Below, piece after piece: positions 20,771 through 30,839 of a stretch of 64,000 bases of DNA. The stretch comes from Piezodorus guildinii. Its lineage: Eukaryota > Arthropoda > Insecta > Hemiptera > Pentatomidae. The DNA lies in NCBI GenBank assembly GCA_023052935.1, contig CM041298.1, forward strand, positions 114,036,977 through 114,100,976, given 5' to 3'. How positions within the stretch are numbered: position 1 is the stretch's first letter; the number at the start of each line of letters is the position of its first letter. The notes below the pieces were generated by a model. It worked only from the letters and a program-made list of their open reading frames with translations, was not told where the DNA came from and did not search any database. The position numbers and the translations under genes were made by a program.

Positions 20771-20884
20771 GACGTTATAGAATGAACATAATTTCTTGCT
20801 AATTGCAATTTTCCTTACGATAAACTAAAAATCCCAAATAGATATATTGCTAAATTTTGACTAAATGTTATGAGATTTTTTGGA

Positions 20885-21190
20885 CAACACCACAATCGTG
20901 TCTCAGCCACCATATTCACCGGATTTGGCCCCATGTGACTTTTTCTTATTCCCTAAACTATAGAGACCTATGAAAGGACGGAGATTTGCAACGATTGAGG
21001 AGATAAAGACTGCATCGCTGCAAGAGCTTAAGGCTATACCGAAAAGTGCTTTGAGGATTGGAAAAACCGTTGGAATAAGTGTATCGTATCTGAGGGGGAT
21101 TACTTTGAAGGGGACAACATAAATATTGATAAATAAATAAATATTTTTTCGTAAAAATCCAAAGTCAACTTATTTTTTTAACACACCTCG
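20885..21190 (+). pseudogene. mariner-C transposase 3' fragment
   Basis: Translation gives VSQPPYSPDLAPCDFFLFPK, a stop, then RPMKGRRFATIEEIKTASLQ, ELKAIPKSAF and after a frameshift KCIVSEGDYFEGDN. This is the last third of a mariner transposase, with the third catalytic Asp in SPDLAPCDFF, from a family distinct from A and B. A right terminus probably lies at ttaacacacctcgta near 21180. The left part is missing. Confidence 0.85.
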
Positions 21191-21324
21191 TACTCTATAT
21201 CGATGAGACAGGGATTTTTTAAATAATAATGATCACATTCAAATAGTCCCTATGCGAAGCTGGGGCGGGTACTCTATTCTGTTATATTATTTCCCAACGA
21301 CAATAAGCCAGTTTTATAGTCTAT

Positions 21325-21435
21325 TTCTATCACTCTACATTAATATTTATAATTATGTGTATAAGATAATATTTTTTCTAAAATCTTTAGCTTTCTAACG
21401 GTATATTATACGTCTATATACATCAAAATATATTT
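21325..21435 (-). repeat. Repeat A fragment
   Basis: Matches the tatacgtctatatacatc and aaaatctttagctttctaac phrases of full Repeat A copies, minus orientation. Confidence 0.55.
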
Positions 21436-21499
21436 AGCCGTTTTTTTTTTCGTCACGGAACAGCCATAGAGACCACGCGAATATCATGACACTTGGCTT

Positions 21500-21880
21500 C
21501 TTTCTTGTTTTTCCTATTTTTCCACTTCTCTCTCGTTACCTCCGCGTGCCGCCGCTTTCTCTCTCCGTCCACTCGTCTCCCTTTCTCGAACTTTTTTTTT
21601 CTTCTTAACAAGAACCGCGATCTCCTTTAGTCTCTTACCATACCCCTCTCTGTCCAGACAGTACTGGTCCGTTATTCCAAGTCTTTCCGTTTCTTCCTTC
21701 ATCTGCCTGATGTATCCTCCCAAGCTTTTGTATCTACGGATGTTTGGAATATTTCCTTGTTAAGTCTTTCTGGGGCCATTCTTACCATGTGTCCATGGAA
21801 TTTCAGTCTCCTGATCCTTATTTCCGTTTCTAGATCTCGTGTGTCCTTTTATATTTCCTGATTGTTTTATCAATCTTATT
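21500..21880 (-). pseudogene. LINE-D ORF2 C-terminal relic (copy 1)
   Basis: Minus-strand translation reads RRLKFHGHMVRMAPERLNKE, then GGYIRQMKEETERLGITDQY and REGYGKRLKEIAVLVKKKKK. It matches the plus-strand relic at 41450-41880 (KGAGGYIQQIRKETVRMGIS). The pattern of a GHMVR block then a WF/GGYI block and a basic tail is the end of a LINE endonuclease-RT polyprotein. No RT motifs remain. Confidence 0.7.
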
Positions 21881-21889
21881 AGATGATAT

Positions 21890-22580
21890 AGTGATTTTTT
21901 TTTAATGTACAAAATTACAGGAACTTTAGATGAAACAAATTCGAAAATTTGCCATTTAAGCGCTGTCAGACTATTTCAATAAGAATAAAACCTACATGAT
22001 ATTAAAGCCCATTTAATACTACATCAATAAAGGGAGTTTTATTAAAACCGTTCGAGCGCATTTGATAAAACCGTAAACAGGCACATAATGCAAGGTATAA
22101 AGCGGCACTTCTGGGCGGTCGACTCTGGTGAAAAAATTCCTCTAACATCCCGAGAATATTTTTGTCTTAAATATAAAATTTCAGACTCATAAGACTTCTC
22201 GTTTTTGAGCAAGAAACACACACACATACCTGCATGCATGACTTGGCTATTTGGTGTGTTTCCATTGAAAACTGTAATTCGAAAATGTTGACTTCCAAAA
22301 AATCGACATTTTAGCTCTGCCAAACTAGTTCGATCAGAATGAACCCTAAATGATATTAAATCAATTAGATTTTACATGGATATAGCGAGTTTATTCAAAA
22401 TCGTTAGAGCCGTTTTTGAGAAAATTGTAAAAAGGTACAAAATTAATGGTACAAGAAGAGCCACGGCTAACCGATTTTAATGAAAAAGTTGCTGTAACTT
22501 CTAGAGAGTATAGCTGTCTCAAATATAAAATTCTTTTCCGTAAGAGCTAGGACCTACTACATACACACACACACGGACAG
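21890..22580 (-). repeat. Two partial Repeat A copies in tandem
   Basis: About 21890-22290 and 22290-22580 each run through the Repeat A blocks ctgtcagactatttcaat, catgatattaaagcccat, an aaaaggcacataatgca-like block and a CA-rich run. Both are diverged and lack the terminal gcgcgcaacacacg end. Confidence 0.65.
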
Positions 22581-22594
22581 TAATAAATAAAAAT

Positions 22595-23185
22595 AAATTA
22601 CAACACCCCACAAAATATGCGGTCTCACGTTTGGAGATACGCAGAACCTAATAACGAAAAAAAGGGATATATTTTTTTCGAAACGCTGACAAGGCACAAA
22701 AATGACAGGGCCTCAAAGGATGATCCTAAAACCTCGACGTTTTAATTCAATCACTTAGTTATTTTTGAAGTTTGGCGAAAAAAATTTTTTAGAGTTTTTT
22801 TAGAGTACGGGATACCGTGCGTGGACTAAAAAATAAAGCTTTATAAAAGCTGGTATGTAATAATATATAAGATAATTCTATTTTTTTATATTATATTTTG
22901 TTTTAAATAATTCGTTTTGGATTAAATATACTTTAATTTTTATTTTATTGTTTCATAATAAATAATCTTTAAATAAAATTTATAATACTAAAAATTTAAA
23001 TAAATAAAAATATAAACATACACAAAATGTTTATATAGCAGAAGATATGGCAGATGCTAGGGGCTTCTGAAGCCAATACTGCGCCTCAAGCCACAACTTA
23101 TAACAGTTGTAATTACCTCATAAATAGATGATTTTTAAAGATAGAGAAAAAATAAAGTGTTCTGAAATCAGGAGAATAAAATATT
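22595..23185 (+). repeat. Repeat B/G-like degenerate stretch
   Basis: Phrases such as ggtctcacgtttggagatac and caagccacaacttataac echo 10075-10130 and 10456-10480. Interspersed AT-rich sequence is not explained. Confidence 0.45.
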
Positions 23186-23192
23186 TTATTTA

Positions 23193-23370
23193 AAAATCTG
23201 GTGCGCGCAACACACGAGTTTTACTTACCTCCGATGTAAAAATTAACATAGACATTTTTAAATACAGTTAGACATGAAAATGAATTGATAAAGAAACAAT
23301 TACATTAAGTTTCAATAGAAACATGTGTTTTATTAAATAAACTATTATATTATCATCTGCACAAAATTTT
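23193..23370 (-). repeat. Repeat A terminal fragment
   Basis: Starts with ctggtgcgcgcaacacacga and runs into the aaacatgtgttttattaaat block. It is the outer end only. Confidence 0.7.
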
Positions 23371-23375
23371 CCTTA

Positions 23376-23745
23376 CGTCAAATATTAGAGAAAAAGTTGG
23401 AATACAAAGGTTTAGTCCATCAACTTTATATCGATTTTAAAAAGGCTTATGACTCCATAGATCGCCAGAAGCTGTATAACATCATGATTGAACAGGGAAT
23501 ACCTAGAAATTAGTAAACCTAGTAGAGATGTGTTTGTCGGAAACATTCCATAAAGTTGGAATCGGTCATAATTACTCTGAGAAATTTGAGTGCGATCGGG
23601 TTTGTAACAGAGTGACTCTCTGTCACACTGTTTTATTTAATATACCTTTAGAATATGTCATAGGAAAAGGTGACGTGTATCGAGAAAGGTTTAAATATGG
23701 GTGATAAGATAGTTTTTTTGGGTATGCCGATGATTTGGTCAAGTC
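23376..23745 (+). pseudogene. LINE reverse transcriptase fragment
   Basis: A plus frame reads LEYKGLVHQLYIDFKKAYDS, IDRQKLYNIMIEQGIPRN and stops. This is RT motif A with the catalytic Asp in DFKKAYD. Further on, FLGYADDLV near 23716-23742 is motif C with its two Asp. Motif B between them is shortened and out of frame. The style fits an RTE/CR1-like LINE. It is broken by stops and frameshifts. Confidence 0.75.
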
Positions 23746-23764
23746 AAGCCAACTCAAACCGCCT

Positions 23765-23850
23765 GTCCGCATCATCTCATGTCCATCTATTCCTGATAAT
23801 CCTTTGAGGTGCCAAAAAGACGGTGCCCTCGAAACCTGCTAATGAAATAA
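23765..23850 (+). ncRNA. Degenerate hammerhead-like PLE end
   Basis: A ctgataa box, a 4-bp helix II (gagg with cctc around a loop), then cgaaacc and aatgaaataaac. One base differs from CTGATGA, and the cleavage triplet is not GTC. Probably the 3' end of another PLE family, now inactive. Confidence 0.4.
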
Positions 23851-23944
23851 ACACTAAAGTGCTACCGATTGGTAGCTTCTTTACAAGAGGTTATCAATTC
23901 AATTGTTACTATTTTTCACATTTAGTTGTATTTTTTCCAAATAA

Positions 23945-24545
23945 TAATATCAAAAGGCCCGTCCAATGTTCACCGTTAAGCCCAAGCCCCATTTATCATT
24001 CTTAACGCAATCCTCCCATCGACGCTTCGGTCTACCTTTTGGACGCCTACCAGTTGGATCAGCGAATACCAACTTTCTCGGAATCCGTTCCTCACCGAGC
24101 CCTACAACTTTCCTCGCCCATTTGAGTCCTCCGCGATGCTATCAACTCAATTATATTCACAGGATACAAGTTCCGCAATTCCGCGTTGTGCAACATTTTA
24201 AACTCCCCAGTAGCCTCATCTCTCTACTGACCAAATATTTTACGCAGTACCTTATTTTCGATAACCTTAAAGCGTTGTTCGTCCTTCAAAGTAAGCGGCC
24301 ACGTTTCACAATCGTAAAGAACCGTCGGAAGAATAATAGTTTTATAAATTCTAACCTTTAAGTTTTTAGACAGAAGTCGCGAGCTAAGTAATTTAGCAAT
24401 TGAATAATAACACGCGTTTCCCGCCTTTAACCGGGACTTTATTTCTTCCTGGATTTCATTTTTTTCTTGTTATCATTGAACCTAAATACTTGAATTTCTC
24501 TGTGTTCAAAAGTATGGCCTGATATATCAACATCATCATTTTTTC
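23945..24545 (-). pseudogene. RTE-like LINE ORF2 C-terminal fragment (LINE-E copy 2)
   Basis: Same protein region as 7776-8336, minus strand, with frameshifts, and extending further toward the C-terminus. Conceptual translation of 23960-24130 gives KVVGLGEERIPRKLVFADPT and GRRPKGRPKRRWEDC, the basic terminal block of RTE-type polyproteins. RT motifs are missing. Confidence 0.8.
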
Positions 24546-25073
24546 GTATACAGTTTTAAATATCAAATAATAATTTTTTTTTTTTTTTTTAGAGTTATTT
24601 AAAATATACTTCATGAACAAGATCGCCTAGAATATTTTTTTAGATATTCCATGTTTTGTTAAAACGTCCTTGGTTTTAGCCGCCCCAACTTAATTCTATT
24701 CATGCAAATAAGTCAATTTCAAAACTTGATTTAACTGCTTCAAAAGAAAGATTAGATCTTGAATATTTATAGGGAAGGGGAGAATATTTAGAGATGCTGG
24801 GAGAGAACAAGGCTTGCAATCAATGGAGACCGCCTTCCAGAGGAATTAAATATTTTTGCATACATTGTGCTCCCTCTCTTTATCATCCCAATTAGTAGAA
24901 CGACGGAAGGTGGTGTTCGAGAAAAAGGTGATGATGGAAAAAGCTAAAACTCTTCTGTTTTCAGTAATTAGTAATTACTAGACAGCTTTTGACAAACTCC
25001 AACATTAAAATTTTGGTATGGTAATAACTTGCCAACTAAAAATAGAAATTTAAAGTAATAAGGTGAGTTAGTA
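24546..25073. other. Gene-free AT-rich stretch
   Basis: Nothing recognised. Confidence 0.4.
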
Positions 25074-25598
25074 TTGGGTTGTGTCACATGGAATGTCAGT
25101 TTTCGAGATAAAGGATTTTTATTAAAAATACGATATGAAAACAAGATAATTTTATTCCAAGTATTTACCTTCTTTTTCTACACATTTTTCCTAACGTGAC
25201 ACCAACTTTTTTATCCCCGAACTGAAAAACTCTGAGCTTTGAAGTGAAACAAAATCTTTTTTTTATATATGAACAATAACAATTTTTATTGAGAAAATTT
25301 TACAATCTGTCCCAATTTGGACATTAATAGTAGTGCTGAATGACATCAAACATACTACATTCATACAATATTCACACAACATAAAATTACAATAAAATAT
25401 ATACACAATAATGAATCAATACAAAAGTCAATAATTCACTAAAACAAAATCTGAAAACGCACTTTTCACTTGATCATCATTTTCAAAAAGTTTTCCTTTG
25501 ACGAAGTTGTCTAAAGTCCTGAACAGTTGGTAATCTGTTGGAGCCAAGTCGATAGAATAGGTGGGTGCGGAAGAACTTCCTAGCCCAGTTTTTTCAAT
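25074..25598 (-). mobile_element. mariner-B copy 2, truncated, with nested Jockey 3' end
   Basis: The terminal repeat ttgggttgtgtcacatggaa begins right after TA at 25072-25073. The transposase C-terminal region (minus strand) includes PTYSIDLAPTDYQLF and LDNFVKGKLFENDDQVKSAF. The 5' half of the element is missing past about 25598, where the old duplicated unit begins. It is interrupted at 25258-25441. Confidence 0.85.
25258..25441 (-). mobile_element. Short 5'-truncated Jockey-family 3' end
   Basis: Begins with a T-run (the poly(A) tail on the minus strand) and follows the Jockey 3' UTR pattern (cattaatagtagtgctgaat; ttcatacaatattcac). An 11-bp duplication, aaacaaaatct, flanks it at 25247-25257 and 25442-25452. 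It is diverged from the 13.8-kb element, so probably another subfamily. Confidence 0.8.
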
Positions 25599-26952
25599 TA
25601 TTTTTTCAGTCCTAACCATCACTGTTTTAAAATCCTCAAAAGTGTTAGGCCTGTAATTCTACTTCCCACACAATTTTCATATATTCTGGAAATACAGCAT
25701 TAAACGTGTCTAATGTCTTTTCGACTCATATTTGGCTGGAGCGTAAAGAGTGCAAATTAATAGTAAACATAAGAATTTTCCTTACTTTTTTTAGGAGAGG
25801 GTAATTACTAATTTATAATGTTCTGTAATATCAAAATATGAGAAAGTTTAAATTAAAAAAATCTTTTGCTGGAAACAAACGACTTTCACATACCTCGGCT
25901 TTTAAAAACAATAACAAAAATCTAAACTATTTTATAAAGTTTATGCTGAAAAAATCTTAAAGAATTATATACATATTCGTTGGAAACATATGTTTTATAT
26001 TATCTGATTTAACAATCGTATTAGCTGCTAAAAAGACACACAAAAAATACAAACCATTCAATAGCAAATTTTTAAGACTGGCAACGAACTCACCACCATG
26101 TTTCAAACGATACCCTTCATACTGATTTACGTATTCCAACTACAACCACTTAACCACTGGATGCTGTCTCCCTCATGCCTTCCCACGCCATGTTTCCTTA
26201 GATTTTAGCACATTTGCTGATTGTAATATTTTTTACAGGTGTAAATAAAATTTTAAGTGACAAAAAAAAACAATCGTATTAGAAGATCGGTTTTTCCGTA
26301 TGAGAGTAGCTTCAGAGTTCTTTAGTATTAAACAAATTTTAAATACAAATATGAGTATATAAATTTTTGAATACATACTTAGCAATCAAGTTTTTTTTTA
26401 GAGTGTATTGGAACCCTTGGAAATACGTCGTGGCCCACTAATTCCATCATCAGAGAAAAAATTGAACGCTTGGTTGGAAGTTAAAAATAAAGGTATTATT
26501 GTAGTCTTTATCTGGGTTCCAGCACATTGTGGTATTCCAGGCAACGAAGAAGCAGGCAGAGCCAGCTTGGCCAGACAAGGCAACAGATCTGAAAGCACAG
26601 TACTGGAAGAACTCACAGTAGAAGATTGGATCAGACAATTGAGGAAAAATCTCTTCAAAACCTGGGCAACAACGTGGATAACAGGGCAATATCAACTGTT
26701 GGATGTTATAAAAGTCACCAAAAAATGGACCACGAGCGCGAGGATTTCTAGAAAAGAAGAAATCATTTTATGCCGGCTTCGTATCGGACACTGTCAGTTT
26801 ACTCACGGTTAATTTTTGAGAAATCTGCTTGCACCCACCTGCGGATATTGTGATAATGTTCCAAAAACTATCCAGCATCTATTATTAGAGTTTCTCCTTT
26901 TCGAAACATCAACATGTAAAATTAAACTGACAGGAACCCTAAAAGATATATT
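25599..26952. repeat. Old duplicated unit, copy 2, left part
   Basis: Matches copy 1 at 13387-13824 joined to 18614-19692. It lacks the Jockey insertion and is cut at 26952 by the PLE pair. Confidence 0.85.
26440..26952 (+). pseudogene. RNase H and C-terminal relic of a LINE (copy 2)
   Basis: One frame of about 120 codons reads LNAWLEVKNKGIIVVFIWVP, AHCGIPGNEEAGRASLARQG, ELTVEDWIRQLRKNLFKTW and LCRLRIGHCQFTHG. This copy is better preserved than 19162-19735 because the frame runs through where copy 1 stops. It is split by the PLE pair; the remaining codons continue at 34642. RT and the first RNase H motifs are absent. Confidence 0.78.
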
Positions 26953-28120
26953 AGATGAGGAAGATGGTTGGGGGCGCGTCATAAATTAAAACCACACAAT
27001 TAAAAATAAGAGTTATTTTTATTATGTGCCGACGTTTCGGCCTACAATGTGGGTCTTCATCAGGGCTAAAAGAAACAAGATAACAACCAATGTAATTAGA
27101 CTTAATAATGCGTTAGGTACATAATAATGATATGACAGTAATAAATTATGGGAACATAAATAATATTAAATGTAAAATGATAATAAGATGACAATTATAA
27201 AGTATGGAAATAAGGTGACAGTTATAAAGTATGGAAATAAACAAAATTAAGATGATAGTTATAAAGTATGGAAGTGGACATAATTGAGATGATAATATTG
27301 TAATGAGAATATATAAATAGAGACTCAGTAAATGAAAAAAAAAAAAATGATAAAGGAAAAATATGTGAACAATTAAAATTTTAAATATTAACAATTATGA
27401 GTTGATATATGACGGTAATATATTAAAAACATAGTTAAGAGTATAGGTAATATATAAAAAAATATAGTCATTACAAAAGAGAAACAGTATGAATAAAAAA
27501 TAATTAAAATTTTAAAATAATGTAATATTAAACTAATAATTATATGTCAGGATATGTAACGGAGAAATATATGAGTATGGAAAGGGGGAGAAAGAAATGG
27601 GCGATGAAAAAAGACCCTTATAAATAAGAAAAAATACTTACATGACGTGCAAGCGTTGCCTACGAAGTGATGTTTCTCAGTTTAAAAAACGTTCATTGCG
27701 TGGAACGGAAAATATGAGAACTAGAATGTCCGTTAGGAAAATTCCAAGAAGCTAAGTTATGTTTACTGATTCGATTGTTAAAAAATAGCCAAAAGTCATT
27801 ACTTGAGAGTACTTGAGTTATTACTTATGGGTATTTGATAAAATTGTAAGAAATAGTGACGAGGTAAAGATTAAAAGATTTTAAGTAATAACGGATGACG
27901 ATAATAAATGATGAATGATGATAAGGTAATAACGAATAACGAATGAGGATAAGGAGCTGTCGAAGGAAATGATAAATAAACAGTAATCTAGTAGGTAAAC
28001 AAATAAATAAATAAAAAAGGGGAGTACGAAAATTAAATAAATATATAAATAAAAAATTGATAATAAATAAATAAAAATAAAATTATGAAGAGATGATCAG
28101 ATGGTTGTTTAAAAAATGAG
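26953..28120 (-). other. 3' UTR of the left PLE copy
   Basis: AT-rich, mirrors 33417-34595, and ends with the hammerhead motif and about 70 further bases. No ORF. Confidence 0.85.
27024..27069 (-). ncRNA. Hammerhead ribozyme motif, left PLE end
   Basis: On the minus strand: gcc, CTGATGA, a helix II loop (gacccacattgtaggcc), GAAAC, GTC, ggc. Helix I can form between gcc and ggc. Compared with the right arm, one G in helix II is A, weakening that stem. Core boxes are intact. Confidence 0.75.
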
Positions 28121-30586
28121 CTAGGGATGCTTTATTAAATTTAATATTTGGGAATAAGCTAGTGACAAGTTATGTTTGTCAGTCTTTTGATTAACAGGAA
28201 GGGGTTCTAGTTGTATGTAAATGCATTCTGTAATGAGTCGTTTGTCATGGTTGGGAACAGTGGCAAGAATGGATGTTTTATCAAAATCAAAGGAATGGTT
28301 AAGGGTTAAGGAATGTTCTGAAAGTTTTGAAGCGGTAGAATTTTTAGAGGAAATTGTATATTTGTGTCGGGTGATGCGATCTTTGAGAAGGTTTTTGGTT
28401 TCACCAATATAGGCAGAGTTGCAATTAGGAGTTCCGCAAGGGACTCTATAAACAATTTTTGAACGGTGGTCTGTTGGTATACTGTCTTTAAGTCGGCTGT
28501 AAATATTGGAGAGTTTGTAGTGGGATTTTAAAGCAAGTCTGAGGTTTGGATAGAAGGATTTTAATGATTTTTTAATTTTTTCTGAAAGAGAGGGAATGTA
28601 AGGTACGGATCTATATAAGAGAGTTGGTGATGATGATGGAGTAGAAAGAGAGGTTAATTGAGGTTGAGACTGATTTCTGTAGTTATTTATAAGTTTGTTT
28701 ATGATCACGGTAGGGAAGTTATTGGCCAGGAGAATTGTCTTTATGCGGTTAATGTTGATGTCGTGGAAACGGGGATCGGAAAGGAAAAGGCTTCGGTGTA
28801 TAAGATTTTTAGCAACGTTAATTTTTTGATGATGGGGATGTTGGGAATAAAAGTTTAATAGTCTGCCAGAGTAAGTCGGTTTTGTGTACCAGTCAGTGGA
28901 TATTGTGTTATTAGGGTTTCTAATGATGAGGAGGTCAAGAAATGGGAGGGAATTGTTAGTTTCGGATTCAGCGGTAAAATGTAGGCGGGGGTGGTAAGAG
29001 TTAAAGACTAAAAGTATGTCAGTAATTTTGTCGGGGTTAAGAACAAGGAGGAGGTCGTCTACGTATTTTTTAATAAGAATAATATCCTCAGGAAACTGAG
29101 GGATTATCAAATTTAGTAAATCGTTAAGGACAATATTGGCGAGGTCAGGGGCGAGAGGATTTCCCATAGCCAGTCCTGAAATTTGATTAAAGAACTGTCC
29201 ATTGAATGTAAGGTATCCGGAATTGCAACAAAGGTTGAGGGATTCTAGGTATGAAGGGCAATTAAGTGAGGTATGGGGTTCAATAGAAGACCAGTTATCT
29301 TCGATGATACATAGGGCTTTATCTATAGGAATATTGGTAAACAAGCTTTCTACATCAAAGGAAACAAGGATGTAATGTTCCGGAATAATGAAGGATATTA
29401 ATTGTTCGCGGAGAAGAAAAGAATTTTGGATATCGTAAGGATTGTTGTGACTAAGATGTTGTAAAGAGGGTAGTAAGAATTTACTGAGGTTAACAGAGGG
29501 TGAGTTGATATTCGATGTGATAGGGCGGAGGGGGATACCTGGTTTATGAATTTTTGGGAGTCCATAGAAGCGAGGAGCAACGGAATTATAGGAAATAAGG
29601 TTTCTATAGCTGGGATAGTTTATAAATTTTGAATCTAAAAGAGATTTCAGGTGTTTATTGAATTTAGTTTTAAGTGAAGGGGTGGGATCGCGGGATATAG
29701 GAACATAAGTGGATCTATCGGAAAGGAGAATGTTCATTTTGTCATTATATTCGGAACGGTCCATGATTACAGTCTTGTTTCCTTTGTCAGTTCTGGTTAC
29801 TATGATGTCGTCATGGGATTTTAGGAAAGCTCGGGTAAGAGATAAGTCTTTAAAGAATTGAGGTGAAAAATTTGATGGTGAGGAAGGTGGATGTTGGAGA
29901 TGATTGGATATAATATTGCAAACAGAAATCCGTGACAACTCCTTATCGTCATTAGAATTGGATATAACATCGTCATTAAAGATAAATTCCAAATCAGTAA
30001 TGAGTTGAGGGATAATTTTGATTGAGGTGTTGGGAGCGGAAAAATTTGGTCCTAAACTTAAAATATCTTTAACATAGGGTGGTAAAATGGTGGAAGAAAC
30101 ATTTTGAACCCAGTTTTGGTCTCCTTTAGGATAAATTTTATGTTTTATTGAATCTAGGTAGAGGTTATTATATTTTGTAATGAGTTTTTGTTTTTTTCTG
30201 CTTCTACTGGAATTGAATATGGATGATATGACTGTGTCGAGAATTGTAAGGTTGTTAGCGTTAGTATAATTATTGAATAAAATTTTAAGAGTGGATATTT
30301 TTTTATTTAGGGAATTAATCTGTACGATGCATTCTCTGATTTTGATATTTAGAAGGGATTTTTTAAAATTAAGAGCTAATGATGCTAATTTTGGAAAAGG
30401 CGATTTTGAAGTTATGATATGATTTAAAGAATATTCTATGAATTTTGGAAAAACTGCATTGGATCTGCATTTTAGGAGAAAGATCCTTTGTTCTAAACTG
30501 TTAGCTAGACGTTTGTGAAGATTGGAGAATAAATTAAACTGTGATTTAAGATGGGGGAAGGAGGATTTTAAGGAAGAAAAAGACAA
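28121..30586 (-). CDS. Penelope-like RT/GIY-YIG protein, left copy (821 aa)
   Basis: The protein copies PLE RNA at a nick made by its own GIY-YIG nuclease. In order: a coiled, basic N-terminal region; RTDKGNKTVIMDR near 266; GLPKIHKPGIPLRPITS (PLE fingers); motif A SFDVESLFTNIPI near 410; motif B GLAMGNPLAPDLAN; motif C KYVDDLLLVL near 508; LPFLDLLIIR; then VPCGTPNCNSAYIGETKNLL near 717-730, the Cys motif leading into GIY-YIG, with TECIYIQLEP near the end. No stop or frameshift is seen. The given start is a TTG and is not trusted: the same frame stays open upstream into the central repeat, so the true start is unresolved. Residue numbers equal those of the right copy minus 37. Confidence 0.92.
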   Translation of the reverse strand: MSFSSLKSSFPHLKSQFNLFSNLHKRLANSLEQRIFLLKCRSNAVFPKFIEYSLNHIITSKSPFPKLASLALNFKKSLLNIKIRECIVQINSLNKKISTLKILFNNYTNANNLTILDTVISSIFNSSRSRKKQKLITKYNNLYLDSIKHKIYPKGDQNWVQNVSSTILPPYVKDILSLGPNFSAPNTSIKIIPQLITDLEFIFNDDVISNSNDDKELSRISVCNIISNHLQHPPSSPSNFSPQFFKDLSLTRAFLKSHDDIIVTRTDKGNKTVIMDRSEYNDKMNILLSDRSTYVPISRDPTPSLKTKFNKHLKSLLDSKFINYPSYRNLISYNSVAPRFYGLPKIHKPGIPLRPITSNINSPSVNLSKFLLPSLQHLSHNNPYDIQNSFLLREQLISFIIPEHYILVSFDVESLFTNIPIDKALCIIEDNWSSIEPHTSLNCPSYLESLNLCCNSGYLTFNGQFFNQISGLAMGNPLAPDLANIVLNDLLNLIIPQFPEDIILIKKYVDDLLLVLNPDKITDILLVFNSYHPRLHFTAESETNNSLPFLDLLIIRNPNNTISTDWYTKPTYSGRLLNFYSQHPHHQKINVAKNLIHRSLFLSDPRFHDININRIKTILLANNFPTVIINKLINNYRNQSQPQLTSLSTPSSSPTLLYRSVPYIPSLSEKIKKSLKSFYPNLRLALKSHYKLSNIYSRLKDSIPTDHRSKIVYRVPCGTPNCNSAYIGETKNLLKDRITRHKYTISSKNSTASKLSEHSLTLNHSFDFDKTSILATVPNHDKRLITECIYIQLEPLPVNQKTDKHNLSLAYSQILNLIKHP

Positions 30587-30680
30587 ATTTAATTGAGTAG
30601 AAGAAGAAACGGTTGGAGAGGAAGGATTTACAAGAGATACAGGTGAAATTTGATGACCAGAAAACGAAGTGTGAACTGAA

Positions 30681-30806
30681 CCTCTGCACCATAGTAATCT
30701 ACCTCTGCACCATAGTAATCTACCTCTGCACCATAGTAATCTACCTCTGCACCATAGTAATCTACCTCTGCACCATAGTAATCTACCTCTTCGCCGTAGT
30801 AACCGA
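30681..30806. repeat. 21-bp minisatellite at the PLE-pair junction
   Basis: Five exact units of cctctgcaccatagtaatct plus a, followed by a degenerate sixth (30786-30806). The unit length is seven codons, so the repeat stays open in the PLE frame: PLHHSNL repeated on the plus strand toward the right copy and RLLWCRG repeated on the minus strand toward the left copy. It lies exactly where the inverted arms stop matching (30680 and 30852). Confidence 0.9.
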
Positions 30807-30839
30807 GTAGCAAATAGAAGATCTTCTCTTGGCCCTACC

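Noticed and set aside
28221..28858. Plus-strand small ORFs inside the left PLE (and mirrored minus-strand ones in the right PLE)
   Set aside because: Antisense to the RT/GIY-YIG frame, duplicated only because the PLE is duplicated.
30681..30806. CRISPR-like array
   Set aside because: Units are contiguous without spacers and the context is a eukaryotic retroelement junction.
30613..30813. Plus and minus open frames of repeated LCTIVIY or YYGAEVD heptads
   Set aside because: They are fortuitous readings of the 21-bp minisatellite; its length divisible by three keeps all frames open.
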